From contig NZ_JAHUTS010000008.1 of assembly GCF_019209835.1 (NCBI RefSeq), positions 1 through 64,000 on the forward strand: DNA of 64,000 nt, in the 5' to 3' direction. Positions 48,852 through 58,214 of the stretch are shown in pieces. The stretch is from Enterovibrio paralichthyis. GTDB taxonomy: Bacteria > Pseudomonadota > Gammaproteobacteria > Enterobacterales > Vibrionaceae. Every line of letters begins with the position of its first letter. The first letter of the stretch is position 1. The translations under genes were made by a program, and so were the position numbers. The notes beneath the pieces are model-generated. The model ran no database searches and was not told the origin of the DNA. It saw only the letters and a program-made list of their open reading frames with translations.

Positions 48852-50666
48852 TTATATCCTCACACCACGTCGTGAATCTTTACCCCAAACCAGATTGATC
48901 ACTGCGCGCGAAGCAAAAATGCCGGTGAACATACTGGTCAGCAATCCTAATCCCAGCGTCAATGCGAACCCTTGTATTGGCCCGTTGCCAATGGCATAGA
49001 GAGTGGCTGCGGAAATCAGTGTGGTAATGTTGGAATCTAGAATCGTGCTGAACGCGCTGCTAAAGCCCAAGTCAATCGACTGTGCCAAGCTTCGTCCTTC
49101 ACGCATCTTTTCTTTTATCCGCTCGAAAATCAGCACATTGGTATCAACAGCCATACCGACCGTCAGCACCAGACCGGCAATGCCGGGCAGGGTAAGCACC
49201 GCACCAGGCAGCAGGGCAACTAGACCCAGCAACATCACCATATTGATCACCAGCGCCAGATTGGCCACCCAGCCGAGTTTTCGGTACCAGACCGCCATAA
49301 ACAGCAAAGTCAGCCCCATTCCCAGAGCCAGTGCAGCAAAGCCGTTCTGAATGTTTTCTGCGCCTAGAGAAGGGCCAATTGTGCGCTCTTCAACAATGGT
49401 GACAGGGGCGGTCAGGGAACCGGCACGCAGCAGTAAAGCCAGTTGTTGTGCATCTGCCAATGAGCCAACGCCTGTAATGCGGAAGCGGTTTCCAAGTTGG
49501 GATTGAATCGTCGCTACGCTGATAATTTCCGTATGTTGAACCGTTTTTCCTTCTGCGTTGCGGCTGTATTCGCTGTAGGCGGTCGCCATCGGTTTACCAA
49601 TATGGTGGGCAGAGAAATCTGACATTTCTTTGCCGCCGAGGGTATCGAGAGAGATGTTCACTTCTGGCGATCCCATTTCGCCCATGCCTGCGCGCGCATC
49701 GACAATGTGCTCGCCAGACAACACCGGTTTGCGGGTGACATATATTTCCTGTCCATACTGATCAGGTATCGCGATTGAACCGGGTTTATGATCACTGACT
49801 ACCTCGTAGAACGCCAGGCTAGCCGTGGCTCCAATCACATCTTTGGCGGTAGCAGGATCTTGTACGCCCGGCAGTTCAATACGGATGCGGTGGTCACCCT
49901 GACGCTGCACTGAGGCTTCAGTAATGCCCAGTTCCTCAATCCGTGAGCGCATAGTCTGTAGGTTCTGCTGAACAGTCAGGTTAGTGAGTGTTTGCTTTTC
50001 TGCAGCTTTCAGACTCATGGTCAGGGACAAATCGCCATGGCCTTTCACTGTCCATTGCGGGAATTGTGCACTGGCGAAGGTACGAAGTGCTTGCAGGGCC
50101 TTTTCATTGCTGGCTTTGAGTTGAATGTCATTGCTGGCATTAATTTGTACCTGAACACCGTGCAACCTCGCCTCCCGCGCATGTTCACGGATTGCGTCGG
50201 CAGCCTGGTCTGCGTGGGCGTGGAAAACCGCCTGCGTATCGACATCCAGCAAAAACTGGACGCCTCCTCGCAAATCCAGCCCTAATTTGATGGGTTTAAA
50301 TCCCATATCGAGCAGCCATTGTGGTGCTGCCGGTACCATGGCGAGTGTGACGGATTCATCTTTCGCGGCAGTCTCGGCAAGTGCCTGTTTTGCCGCATTT
50401 TGCTGCGTATTATCACCTAGCACTACGGTGGTTTTTCCATTCGTCTGATCGATACGTTTTACGTCGATAGAATGCTGGTTCAGGCTAGCATTGATGGTTG
50501 TCAGTGAGGGGGCGGTATTTTTGTGGGTGATCAAAATCGCTGCATTTTCGCCGAACCATGAAGGCAAAGCGCTGAACAGCAGCACAACAATCGTGGTAAT
50601 GAGCACCACGTATTTCCATTTTGGGTAATGGTTTAGCAGGGTCGTCCGGGACGTTTTTCTTTGCAT
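48852..50666 (-). CDS. secD: Protein translocase subunit SecD (second-copy type)
   Basis: 604 residues: TM1, large periplasmic domain (about 30-430) with KLGLDLRGGVQFLLDVD, then five spans with AVDTNVLIFERIKEKMREG, a conserved cytoplasmic-end motif. The ATG at 50666 is used; a GTG three codons earlier is possible. Together with SecF it is a complete SecDF. Length is near the usual 615. tgt and yajC, which precede the primary copy in most gamma-proteobacteria, are absent. Confidence 0.93.
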   Translation of the reverse strand: MQRKTSRTTLLNHYPKWKYVVLITTIVVLLFSALPSWFGENAAILITHKNTAPSLTTINASLNQHSIDVKRIDQTNGKTTVVLGDNTQQNAAKQALAETAAKDESVTLAMVPAAPQWLLDMGFKPIKLGLDLRGGVQFLLDVDTQAVFHAHADQAADAIREHAREARLHGVQVQINASNDIQLKASNEKALQALRTFASAQFPQWTVKGHGDLSLTMSLKAAEKQTLTNLTVQQNLQTMRSRIEELGITEASVQRQGDHRIRIELPGVQDPATAKDVIGATASLAFYEVVSDHKPGSIAIPDQYGQEIYVTRKPVLSGEHIVDARAGMGEMGSPEVNISLDTLGGKEMSDFSAHHIGKPMATAYSEYSRNAEGKTVQHTEIISVATIQSQLGNRFRITGVGSLADAQQLALLLRAGSLTAPVTIVEERTIGPSLGAENIQNGFAALALGMGLTLLFMAVWYRKLGWVANLALVINMVMLLGLVALLPGAVLTLPGIAGLVLTVGMAVDTNVLIFERIKEKMREGRSLAQSIDLGFSSAFSTILDSNITTLISAATLYAIGNGPIQGFALTLGLGLLTSMFTGIFASRAVINLVWGKDSRRGVRI

Positions 50667-50778
50667 AGGACTCACTCAATGCCGCATATAGGCGGCAAGT
50701 TGGTCAACAACATTCACTGCTGAATTTAGAAATCGGCAGCCTAAAAATCGCTAAAAGCGCAATAGAGTGGGAATGGTG

Positions 50779-51231
50779 TTAAGCCTGAGCCTGGCTGATG
50801 TAGCGGTAGAGCAGGTTGGAGTCCTTCCAGCCACCAATTCGGTGTGTGGTGTTGGGCGGGCTGCGCGTCCAGTCTTTCCAGTAACTGAAAAGGGCTGCAG
50901 TGCGCGCGTATCGTTTATGGCAATGCTTGTCAGTAAACTCGATGACAAGTTCGTATTCCGGCTCGCTGTTTCCCAGCTTTTCGGGAAGCCAGGAGCCTGA
51001 CCGAAGAAGAGAGGCCAGATCCGGCGATAAGGACGTAACCGGGGCACGGTGTTCATTGATCGTTGAGTCTGAATGGCCAAACTCGTCGAAAGTTTGTGCC
51101 GAGACGCCATCAAAACGGGCGCTTGAATATTCAGGAAAGAGGGAAGTCTGTGCAGGCAACGCGAGCATCACCAACAGCATTGCAAATACAACACTGATCA
51201 AGGGGCGATGATGGGTTACAGGACTTTGCAT
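50779..51231 (-). CDS. Hypothetical exported or membrane-anchored protein
   Basis: 150 residues. One hydrophobic N-terminal span (PLISVVFAMLLVMLALPAQTS, by position 10-30) that could be a signal peptide or anchor. The mature part has EYELVIEFTDKHCHKRYARTAALFSYWKDWT (about 93-123) and a Trp-rich end. Family not recognised. An ATG seven codons earlier (51258 region) is an alternative start. It lies between secD and ligA on the minus strand, with ligA divergent. Confidence 0.6.
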   Translation of the reverse strand: MQSPVTHHRPLISVVFAMLLVMLALPAQTSLFPEYSSARFDGVSAQTFDEFGHSDSTINEHRAPVTSLSPDLASLLRSGSWLPEKLGNSEPEYELVIEFTDKHCHKRYARTAALFSYWKDWTRSPPNTTHRIGGWKDSNLLYRYISQAQA

Positions 51232-51411
51232 GGAGCAGCTCTTTAAGTTCGACCGCCGCATCTTAGAACCCCTTTCGCCTGCAAACAACCTTCAGGATGA
51301 TCTTTCTGCAGTGTCTGGTGTCTTCGTGACGCTATCTACATCAGGTATACTGTCGGCCATTCTTACGACCCAGCTACCCTAAGGTGGCGAAGATTTTATT
51401 AGGCAGCATTG

Positions 51412-53424
51412 ATGACCACGGACATTCAACAAAAACTGCAATCGCTAAAAGCGCAGCTCAGCTATCACGGCCACCTCTACTATGTCGAAGACAAGCCCGA
51501 GCTTCCTGATGCGGAATATGACCGCATGATGCAAGAGTTACTGGCTATTGAAGCGCAACATCCAGAATGGATAACGCCTGATTCTCCCAGCCAGCGTGTT
51601 GGTGGACAGCCATTGAGTGCTTTCGAGCAAGTGCGCCATGAAATTCCGATGCTGTCACTGGACAATGCTTTTGATGACAGTGAATTGGTGGCCTTCGAAA
51701 AGCGTATGCGCGACCGGCTGGCAACTGACTCGACGTTTACTTACAGCTGCGAGCCGAAGCTGGATGGTCTGGCGGTCAGTTTGATGTATGAAAATGGTGT
51801 CCTAGTTCAGGCTGCAACACGTGGCGACGGCAGCACCGGCGAGAACATCACTCACAATGCCCGTACAATTCGCAATGTACCGCTACTACTGCAGGGAACT
51901 GGCTGGCCTGCCCGTTTGGAGGTTCGCGGTGAAGTCTTTATGCCTAAAGATGGCTTTGATGCCCTGAATGAAAAAAACCTAAAAAAAGGTGAAAAGGCGT
52001 TTGCCAACCCACGTAATGCCGCCGCTGGCAGTTTGCGTCAGCTTGACCCACGCATCACTGCAACACGTCCTCTTCGTTTTTATGCTTACTCTGTTGGTGT
52101 GATGTCCGAAGCCTTCGGTGATTCTCACATTGGCCGCTTGGAGCAACTGAAAACCTGGGGCATTCCGCTAAGCCCGGAAGTCAAAAAGGTTGAAGGCATA
52201 GAGAATGTGCGCGCCTACTATCAGGACATTCTGACGCGCCGCAATGAACTGCCGTATGAAATCGATGGTGTGGTGATCAAGGTCGATAATATCGATACCC
52301 AAGTGCAACTTGGCTTTGTCGCCCGTGCACCGCGCTGGGCGATTGCCTATAAGTTTCCGGCTCAGGAAGAAATCACCCTGCTGCAAGACGTAGAATTTCA
52401 GGTAGGACGCACGGGCGCAATCACGCCAGTTGCCAAGCTGGAGCCTGTATTTGTTGGCGGGGTGACCGTATCAAACGCAACCCTGCACAATGCCGATGAG
52501 ATTGCGCGTCTTGGCGTGAAAATTGGTGACACGGTTGTCATTCGTCGCGCCGGTGACGTGATCCCGCAAATTGTCAGCGTGGTAGAGAGTCGTCGCCCTG
52601 AAAACGCTAGAGACGTCACTTTCCCAGCTGAATGCCCAGTGTGTGGCTCCCATGTGGAACGTGTTGAGGGCGAGGCGGTCGCCCGTTGCACAGGTGGCTT
52701 AATTTGCCGCGCCCAACGTAAAGAAGCCATCAAGCACTTTTCGTCACGCAAGGCGATGGATATCGATGGGCTGGGTGACAAAATCGTTGAGCAGTTGATT
52801 GAGAAAGAGCTGATTTCAACCCCCGCTGATCTGTTTAAGCTGACTGCTGGACAGGTCACAATGCTTGATCGTATGGGGCCAAAATCGGCGCAAAATCTGG
52901 TCGATGCACTGAGCAAAGCTAAAGAAACCACGTTGCCGCGCTTTATTTATTCTCTGGGTATCCGGGAAGTAGGGGAGGCAACGGCAGCCAACCTCGCCAA
53001 TCACTTTTTCACCTTTGATGCTATTCGTAGTGCCACTGAAGAACAATTGATTGAAGTTCAGGATGTCGGCGTGATTGTCGCCAAACATGTCGTGAACTTC
53101 TTCAGCGAAGAGCATAACAAAACGGTCATTGATGCTTTGATTGTCAATGGCGTCACTTGGCCTGATATTGAGCAGAAAGACGAAAGTGAACCGCAGCCGC
53201 TTGCCGGTAAAACGGTTGTGTTGACAGGAACCTTGTCGCAAATGTCCCGTAACGATGCCAAGGCTCAGTTGCAAGCGCTCGGTGCCAAGGTGACGGGAAG
53301 TGTATCGGCGAAAACAGACATGCTGATTGCCGGAGAAGCAGCAGGTTCAAAATTAACCAAAGCGCAAGAGCTAGGTATCGAAATCCTGGATGAAGACGGC
53401 ATGATGCGACTGCTATCACGCTAG
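51412..53424 (+). CDS. ligA: NAD-dependent DNA ligase
   Basis: 670 residues. Adenylation Lys116 in CEPKLDGLAVS; Cys4 zinc finger CPVC...CTGGLIC; HhH repeats (about 500-570); C-terminal BRCT (about 592-668). Joins Okazaki fragments. Start at 51412 (MTTDIQQKLQ); a TTG one codon earlier is in frame. The usual upstream neighbour zipA is displaced. Confidence 0.98.
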   Translation: MTTDIQQKLQSLKAQLSYHGHLYYVEDKPELPDAEYDRMMQELLAIEAQHPEWITPDSPSQRVGGQPLSAFEQVRHEIPMLSLDNAFDDSELVAFEKRMRDRLATDSTFTYSCEPKLDGLAVSLMYENGVLVQAATRGDGSTGENITHNARTIRNVPLLLQGTGWPARLEVRGEVFMPKDGFDALNEKNLKKGEKAFANPRNAAAGSLRQLDPRITATRPLRFYAYSVGVMSEAFGDSHIGRLEQLKTWGIPLSPEVKKVEGIENVRAYYQDILTRRNELPYEIDGVVIKVDNIDTQVQLGFVARAPRWAIAYKFPAQEEITLLQDVEFQVGRTGAITPVAKLEPVFVGGVTVSNATLHNADEIARLGVKIGDTVVIRRAGDVIPQIVSVVESRRPENARDVTFPAECPVCGSHVERVEGEAVARCTGGLICRAQRKEAIKHFSSRKAMDIDGLGDKIVEQLIEKELISTPADLFKLTAGQVTMLDRMGPKSAQNLVDALSKAKETTLPRFIYSLGIREVGEATAANLANHFFTFDAIRSATEEQLIEVQDVGVIVAKHVVNFFSEEHNKTVIDALIVNGVTWPDIEQKDESEPQPLAGKTVVLTGTLSQMSRNDAKAQLQALGAKVTGSVSAKTDMLIAGEAAGSKLTKAQELGIEILDEDGMMRLLSR

Positions 53425-53953
53425 TTTTAATCAAACGCGCCAATTCCAACGCCAGCAATCAGTTGGCGTTTTTTTATGCCCATATATACAGCTTTTGCGA
53501 GTGATGTCTGATAATTCGCGTCGTGAATATTTAATGCAAATATACAAAATCTTGGTTTGAAATTCCCATTATTGACTCTGTGATAACGATCTCAATACAA
53601 ATGCCTGGGTGGATTTTGCTGTGATAAATCATGACTTAATTATATGAAAAATATCGTTTATTAATTTTTATTTTATGTGTTTATATAAATGTGAGATGTG
53701 GGTCACGAACTTTCAGGGAACTTTGCACCGAGTCATATTTTTTTAATAACAAATAAAGTTCTCGTTGATGTTTTTTTTTGGGGAAGTAGTCTGGGACTCA
53801 TCGATTGATAGAGAGTTCAATCGGTAACAAAAAATCTAAAGCGATGAATTTGAAGCGTTTTAGAACTTCGAATAATCGAGTCATTGCTTCGGCGGCCAAC
53901 CTTAACAGCGATGATTTGTGATTCTGAAAAATCCCTTTTAGGAGTTATTTTCC
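53425..53953 (+). promoter_or_regulatory. Long AT-rich upstream region and leader of porin 1
   Basis: 529 bp: ligA terminator, then AT-rich sequence without a gene. GGCGGCCAAC at 53891-53900, 54 bases before the start codon, recurs 52 bases before porin 2. AGGAG lies 9 bases before the ATG. Confidence 0.55.
53448..53477 (+). terminator. Terminator after ligA
   Basis: AACGCCA / TGGCGTT stem (53448-53454, 53464-53470) followed by seven T residues in eight bases. Confidence 0.85.
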
Positions 53954-55048
53954 ATGGAAAAAATGTTCAAACGTTCAGTACTGGGTGCAGCAGTTGCTCT
54001 GGCTGCAGTTTCAGGTAGCGCAAATGCAGCTGTGGAACTGGCAGGCGAAAGCTTGGTGTTCTACGGACAGGCTGCTGGTGGCATCATCATTGCAAACCCA
54101 AAAGCTTCAGGCTCTGACAGCTCCATTTCAACCGACATCGAGTCACGTATTGGCTTCCGAGGTCGTGTAGCATTTGATGCTATCTCTCCAGATTTTATTT
54201 GGCAAATTGAAGGCGGTAACGCTGACAATGTATGGCAAAACGGTCACTTGGGTGGCCGTGACACATACTTAGGTTTCGATTTTGACGGTATTGGTTCATT
54301 TAAATACGGTCGTCAGCTAGTAGCGGCATTCAACTACATCGATTGGCCACATACCAATCCAGGCCTCGGTAATGTATTTGATGTGTGGAATAAAGATGCA
54401 AACGATCATGGTGCCTCGTTTGAAGACCGCGCAAACAACGTATTGCGCTTTGATTCAGCAAACTTTGGCGGATTCAACTTCCAAGTTTCTCTGAGTGGCA
54501 TGGGCTCAACTACCGACGCACTTGTTGCAAGCGTTGGTAGTTCTTACTCAACTGATCTTTTCAGCGTGCACGCTGGTTACTACAACCAAGACAAGTACAC
54601 TGTTAAAGTAGATGCAACCGACCCAACGTGGGTATATGACGAAGATTTGAAAGACTTCGTTAAGAAAGATGGCGAAGCTGCGAAAACTGAAGACAAAGGT
54701 GATGCATCATACTACATCGTTGGTGGTAGCTTGTTCTTAGGTGACGTAACTTTGACTGCTGGTTATAAAGAGTCAACAAACGGCCTGACAAATGTAGACC
54801 AAGGTAGCTATTCTGCGACAGCTCAATATGTTATCGATGGTACATATGTTCTTAAAGCAGGTTATGCAGCGACAGAAAATGTTGCTACTGACGGTGGTGA
54901 TAACAGTGACCAAGCAATTACTGGTCGTTTTGGCTACCTGCTACCAAGCGCGTACCTGTATTTGGACGTTCGTAACTACGACTACAACGGTTCTGATGAT
55001 TCGAAGGACACTACAAATATCCACCTTGGTGCAGAATACTACTTCTAA
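53954..55048 (+). CDS. Outer membrane porin 1 (Gram-negative general porin)
   Basis: 364 residues. Signal peptide ending SANA (cleaved before AVELAGESLV, about residue 25), then a 16-strand-type porin with many short aromatic/Gly strands and a terminal Phe (GAEYYF), the BAM recognition end. RIGFRGRVAFDAISPDFIWQ (by position 60-79) is shared with porin 2. A porin after ligA is typical of Vibrio. Specificity unknown. Probably highly expressed. Confidence 0.93.
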   Translation: MEKMFKRSVLGAAVALAAVSGSANAAVELAGESLVFYGQAAGGIIIANPKASGSDSSISTDIESRIGFRGRVAFDAISPDFIWQIEGGNADNVWQNGHLGGRDTYLGFDFDGIGSFKYGRQLVAAFNYIDWPHTNPGLGNVFDVWNKDANDHGASFEDRANNVLRFDSANFGGFNFQVSLSGMGSTTDALVASVGSSYSTDLFSVHAGYYNQDKYTVKVDATDPTWVYDEDLKDFVKKDGEAAKTEDKGDASYYIVGGSLFLGDVTLTAGYKESTNGLTNVDQGSYSATAQYVIDGTYVLKAGYAATENVATDGGDNSDQAITGRFGYLLPSAYLYLDVRNYDYNGSDDSKDTTNIHLGAEYYF

Positions 55049-55075
55049 GCTTGGAAATACTTGTAGTAATATCGA

Positions 55076-55104
55076 AACGAGCGTCTTAGGGCGCTCGTTT
55101 TTTT
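55076..55104 (+). terminator. Terminator after porin 1
   Basis: AACGAGCG / CGCTCGTT stem, then seven T residues; the next gene starts 14 bp on. Confidence 0.9.
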
Positions 55105-55117
55105 CATGGAGGGCTGT

Positions 55118-55807
55118 ATGAATCGTATTCTTAGATCAATTTTGTTGTTAGGTGGTTTAATTCCATCAATCTCATATGCACAAGTCAACGTGACGCTGCA
55201 CAAGGACATTGAGGCAATTATTGTCAATGGAGAAGAACTTCCAATGACTCTAATGTCGAAAAATAATTTTATGTTAGAGAATGGTCAGAACCAGTTAGTG
55301 GTTAGACTGTCGAAACTAGTGTCCAGTGGGTCGGAATTCGAAAAATTCAAGTCTGATCCACTGGTTATTACATTCGCCACAAGCGATGAAGATATTTTTG
55401 TTGAACCAACGAGAAATATCACTTCAGAAAGACAAATTAAAGATTTTAAACAAAACCCTTCTTTTGAATTACTAACGCCAGACAACCGAAAAATTGAGTC
55501 TCAGCAGGATATTTTGCCTAAAAAACCCGGTTTCATGAGAAATTATGGGGCCGAGCTTGCAGCTTTTAATGCCAAAAAAGGGGATTCTTTGCTAGCAAAG
55601 GCACCATTGGTAGAAAAAAATGTAACAACATCAGTGCCAAATAATCACGAAAGTGAGGAAATTCAACCGACATTGATGCCATCTTCAAAATCGGTAGGGA
55701 TTTCGTCAGAAAATTCGCTGATCTTGTTGCAAGCTGATTTTTTAAGAATGAGTCCGAAACAACAGCAAAAATTCCTACAGTGGGCGGTAGAAAACGTTCG
55801 CTCCTGA
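55118..55807 (+). CDS. DUF2057 family exported protein (YccT-like)
   Basis: 229 residues. Signal peptide ending SYA (about residue 23, before QVNVTLHKD). The family's IEAIIVNGEELPM and NGQNQLVVRLSKLV are at the start of the mature protein. Function unknown; YccT-like proteins affect surface structures. Good Shine-Dalgarno (GGAGGG) 6 bases before the ATG at 55118. More AT-rich than most neighbours. Confidence 0.85.
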   Translation: MNRILRSILLLGGLIPSISYAQVNVTLHKDIEAIIVNGEELPMTLMSKNNFMLENGQNQLVVRLSKLVSSGSEFEKFKSDPLVITFATSDEDIFVEPTRNITSERQIKDFKQNPSFELLTPDNRKIESQQDILPKKPGFMRNYGAELAAFNAKKGDSLLAKAPLVEKNVTTSVPNNHESEEIQPTLMPSSKSVGISSENSLILLQADFLRMSPKQQQKFLQWAVENVRS

Positions 55808-55829
55808 GAGTTGAGTTTCAATGAATAAT

Positions 55830-55858
55830 GCGGGTACGTGGCGTGGCCATGTACCCGC
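55830..55858. terminator. Hairpin between convergent DUF2057 and 67-residue genes
   Basis: GCGGGTAC / GTACCCGC outer stem extended by GTGGC / GCCAT; weak T-tract (CTTTAATT) six bases later. Probably a terminator. Confidence 0.6.
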
Positions 55859-55864
55859 TATGCT

Positions 55865-56068
55865 TTAATTCTGATAGCCCCAATTTCGCACGAAAGTGCC
55901 GCCTTCATAAGTACAAATCATCGTTGGGACGTAATCAGTTGTTCCATCGTTATACGTGCAATTCACCAGTGGACCAGCCTGCGTTGCCCAACCTGCGTTA
56001 GCACTTGCAGTGAAATTGACACCCATCGCCAAAGTCACTGCAGACAAAAGTAACATCAACTTTTTCAT
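55865..56068 (-). CDS. Small secreted two-cysteine protein, unknown
   Basis: 67 residues: signal peptide (MKKLMLLLSAVTLAMG.. cut after SANA, residue 25) and a 42-residue mature part with Cys37 and Cys52. The cysteines lie in an internal repeat, CTYNDGT and CTYEGGT, 15 residues apart, suggesting a disulfide-linked beta hairpin. GGAGAG before the ATG. No family recognised. Function unknown. Confidence 0.72.
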   Translation of the reverse strand: MKKLMLLLSAVTLAMGVNFTASANAGWATQAGPLVNCTYNDGTTDYVPTMICTYEGGTFVRNWGYQN

Positions 56069-56333
56069 TATTGCTCTCCTTAATGTAAATGAACAACTAC
56101 GCGGTTGTTCACAATCATGTTAGGAGTATTTTACATTTTGCGTAAAAAAATAAGATTCTGTTCTCAAATTTGGTTCTGAAAGACGGTTTTTGATGCCTTG
56201 CAGGCGATAACCCAACAAGTTTTTATTCAAATGATTTCGAATCGTTGTTCAGTGCATCCGGGAAGAATACAATACCGTCTTTACCGGATTCCCTCCGAAC
56301 TCTTTCATCCATGCCGAACGTTATAGGATTAAC

Positions 56334-57755
56334 ATGAAAGTTAAAACACGTTTTGCTCCAAGCCCAACGGGCTTTTTGCACGTAGGCGGTGCGCGCACTG
56401 CTCTTTATTCCTGGCTTTTCGCCAAACACACAGGCGGTGAGTTTGTTCTTCGTATTGAAGACACCGATTTAGAGCGTTCTACCCAGGAAGCTATCGACGC
56501 CATCATTGAAGGCATGGAGTGGCTGGGTCTTGAGTGGGACGAAGGTCCTTACTACCAAACCAAACGTTTTGACCGTTACAACGAAGTTGTTGACCAGCTG
56601 CTTGCAGACGACAAAGCGTACAAGTGTTACGCGTCAAAAGAGTTGTTGGACGAGATCCGCGAAGAACAAATGGCGGCAGGCTTGAAGCCACGCTATGACG
56701 CAAACCATCCTCGCGTGGTAGAGGCAAATGCATCGGCGACAGAAGAAACGCCATTTTGCATCCGTTTCCGTAATCCTAAAGAGGGTTCGGTGGTATTTGA
56801 CGACAAGATCCGTGGCCGTATCGAGTTCCAAAACTCTGAGCTCGACGACCTGATCATTCGTCGTACTGACGGCAGCCCAACTTATAACTTCTGTGTAGTT
56901 ATCGATGACTGGGATATGGGTATTACCCAGGTTGTTCGTGGTGAAGACCACATCAACAACACGCCACGTCAAATCAACATTTACAAGGCACTGAACGCAC
57001 CTGTACCAGAATTTGCGCATTGCTCAATGATTCTGGGTGATGACGGTGCAAAACTGTCCAAGCGCCATGGTGCCGTGAGTGTGATGCAGTACCGTGATGA
57101 AGGCTACCTGCCTCAGGCTTTGCTGAACTATCTGGTTCGTCTTGGTTGGTCACATGGTGACCAGGAAATCTTCTCGATGGAAGAGATGATTCAACTGTTT
57201 AGCCTCGAGTCAGTCAGCAAGTCTGCTTCGGCGTTCAATACAGACAAGCTGCTGTGGTTAAACAACCACTACATCAAGTCATCTGAGCCAGAGTATGTTG
57301 CTAAGTATCTTCAATGGCATCTTGATGCCAAAGGTATCAGCACCGAAAATGGTCCAGCGATTGCAGATGTCATCAAATTGGTTGGCGAGCGTTGCAACAC
57401 CTTGGTAGAACTGGCTGAGCAAAGCCGTTACTTCTACCAGGACTTTGAAGCATTCGATGCTGATGCGGCGAAAAAACACCTGCGTCCAGTGGCTAAGGAA
57501 GCATTGGAGTTGGCGTTGGTTAAGCTGGAAGCGCTGGAAGATTGGAATACTGAAAACCTGCATACCGTGATTGCTGATACCTGTGCTGAGCTTGAGCTGG
57601 GAATGGGTAAAGTCGGTATGCCATTGCGCGTAGCAGTGACGGGTCAAGGCCAGTCACCGTCTGTTGATGCAGTCATGAACCTGATTGGTAAACCACGTGT
57701 TCTGGCACGTCTTGGTAAAGCAATTGCGTTTATCAACGAAAGAGCGGCTCAGTAA
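56334..57755 (+). CDS. gltX: Glutamyl-tRNA synthetase
   Basis: 473 residues. HIGH-like PSPTGFLHVGGARTAL (about 8-23), KMSKS-like AKLSKRHGA (about 240) and the Cys-containing zinc region near 100-130. Charges tRNA-Glu. The upstream 265 bp has no gene besides the divergent 67-residue protein. Terminator at 57787. Confidence 0.97.
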   Translation: MKVKTRFAPSPTGFLHVGGARTALYSWLFAKHTGGEFVLRIEDTDLERSTQEAIDAIIEGMEWLGLEWDEGPYYQTKRFDRYNEVVDQLLADDKAYKCYASKELLDEIREEQMAAGLKPRYDANHPRVVEANASATEETPFCIRFRNPKEGSVVFDDKIRGRIEFQNSELDDLIIRRTDGSPTYNFCVVIDDWDMGITQVVRGEDHINNTPRQINIYKALNAPVPEFAHCSMILGDDGAKLSKRHGAVSVMQYRDEGYLPQALLNYLVRLGWSHGDQEIFSMEEMIQLFSLESVSKSASAFNTDKLLWLNNHYIKSSEPEYVAKYLQWHLDAKGISTENGPAIADVIKLVGERCNTLVELAEQSRYFYQDFEAFDADAAKKHLRPVAKEALELALVKLEALEDWNTENLHTVIADTCAELELGMGKVGMPLRVAVTGQGQSPSVDAVMNLIGKPRVLARLGKAIAFINERAAQ

Positions 57756-58214
57756 CAACTGTTGTTAGGCTTGCTCCAAGAATTAAAACCCGGCGTTACG
57801 CCGGGTTTTTTTGTATCTGTACATTTGTTCTTCTAGTTTGTCCCGCATGAAAATGCGAATTGGATCAAGTTGACGATATTGATGATCCCCACCTCGCTCC
57901 ATGCTTTTTTACATTTCCGGCGCCTAGCGCAACCTAGATCACATTCGCTCCTGCAATTCTAAATCCTGTGCGATTTTATGAATTCTTTATTTGTCTATCT
58001 ATTTGTTTTTTAAAGGGTAAATATTATTTTATCTTTTAATTTTGAACCAATTCAAACTTCATTCAGCCAGAGATTTTTTTTTTATCGATACGAATTAAGC
58101 TTCTCCCCGTTGATAAATCACATCAATAACAATACCGGTGACGTTTGCATTTTGGCGGCCAACTAAAGGCAAACGGACTCTCCATCGGATTTAGTAATCT
58201 TTAAGGAGTTTTCC
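57756..58214 (+). promoter_or_regulatory. AT-rich upstream region and leader of porin 2
   Basis: 459 bp. Includes the gltX terminator. GGCGGCCAAC at 58154-58163 lies 52 bases before the start codon; AAGGAG lies 7 bases before it. No gene seen. Confidence 0.55.
57787..57812 (+). terminator. Terminator after gltX
   Basis: AACCCGGCG / CGCCGGGTT stem with TTA loop and a T7 tract. Confidence 0.95.
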
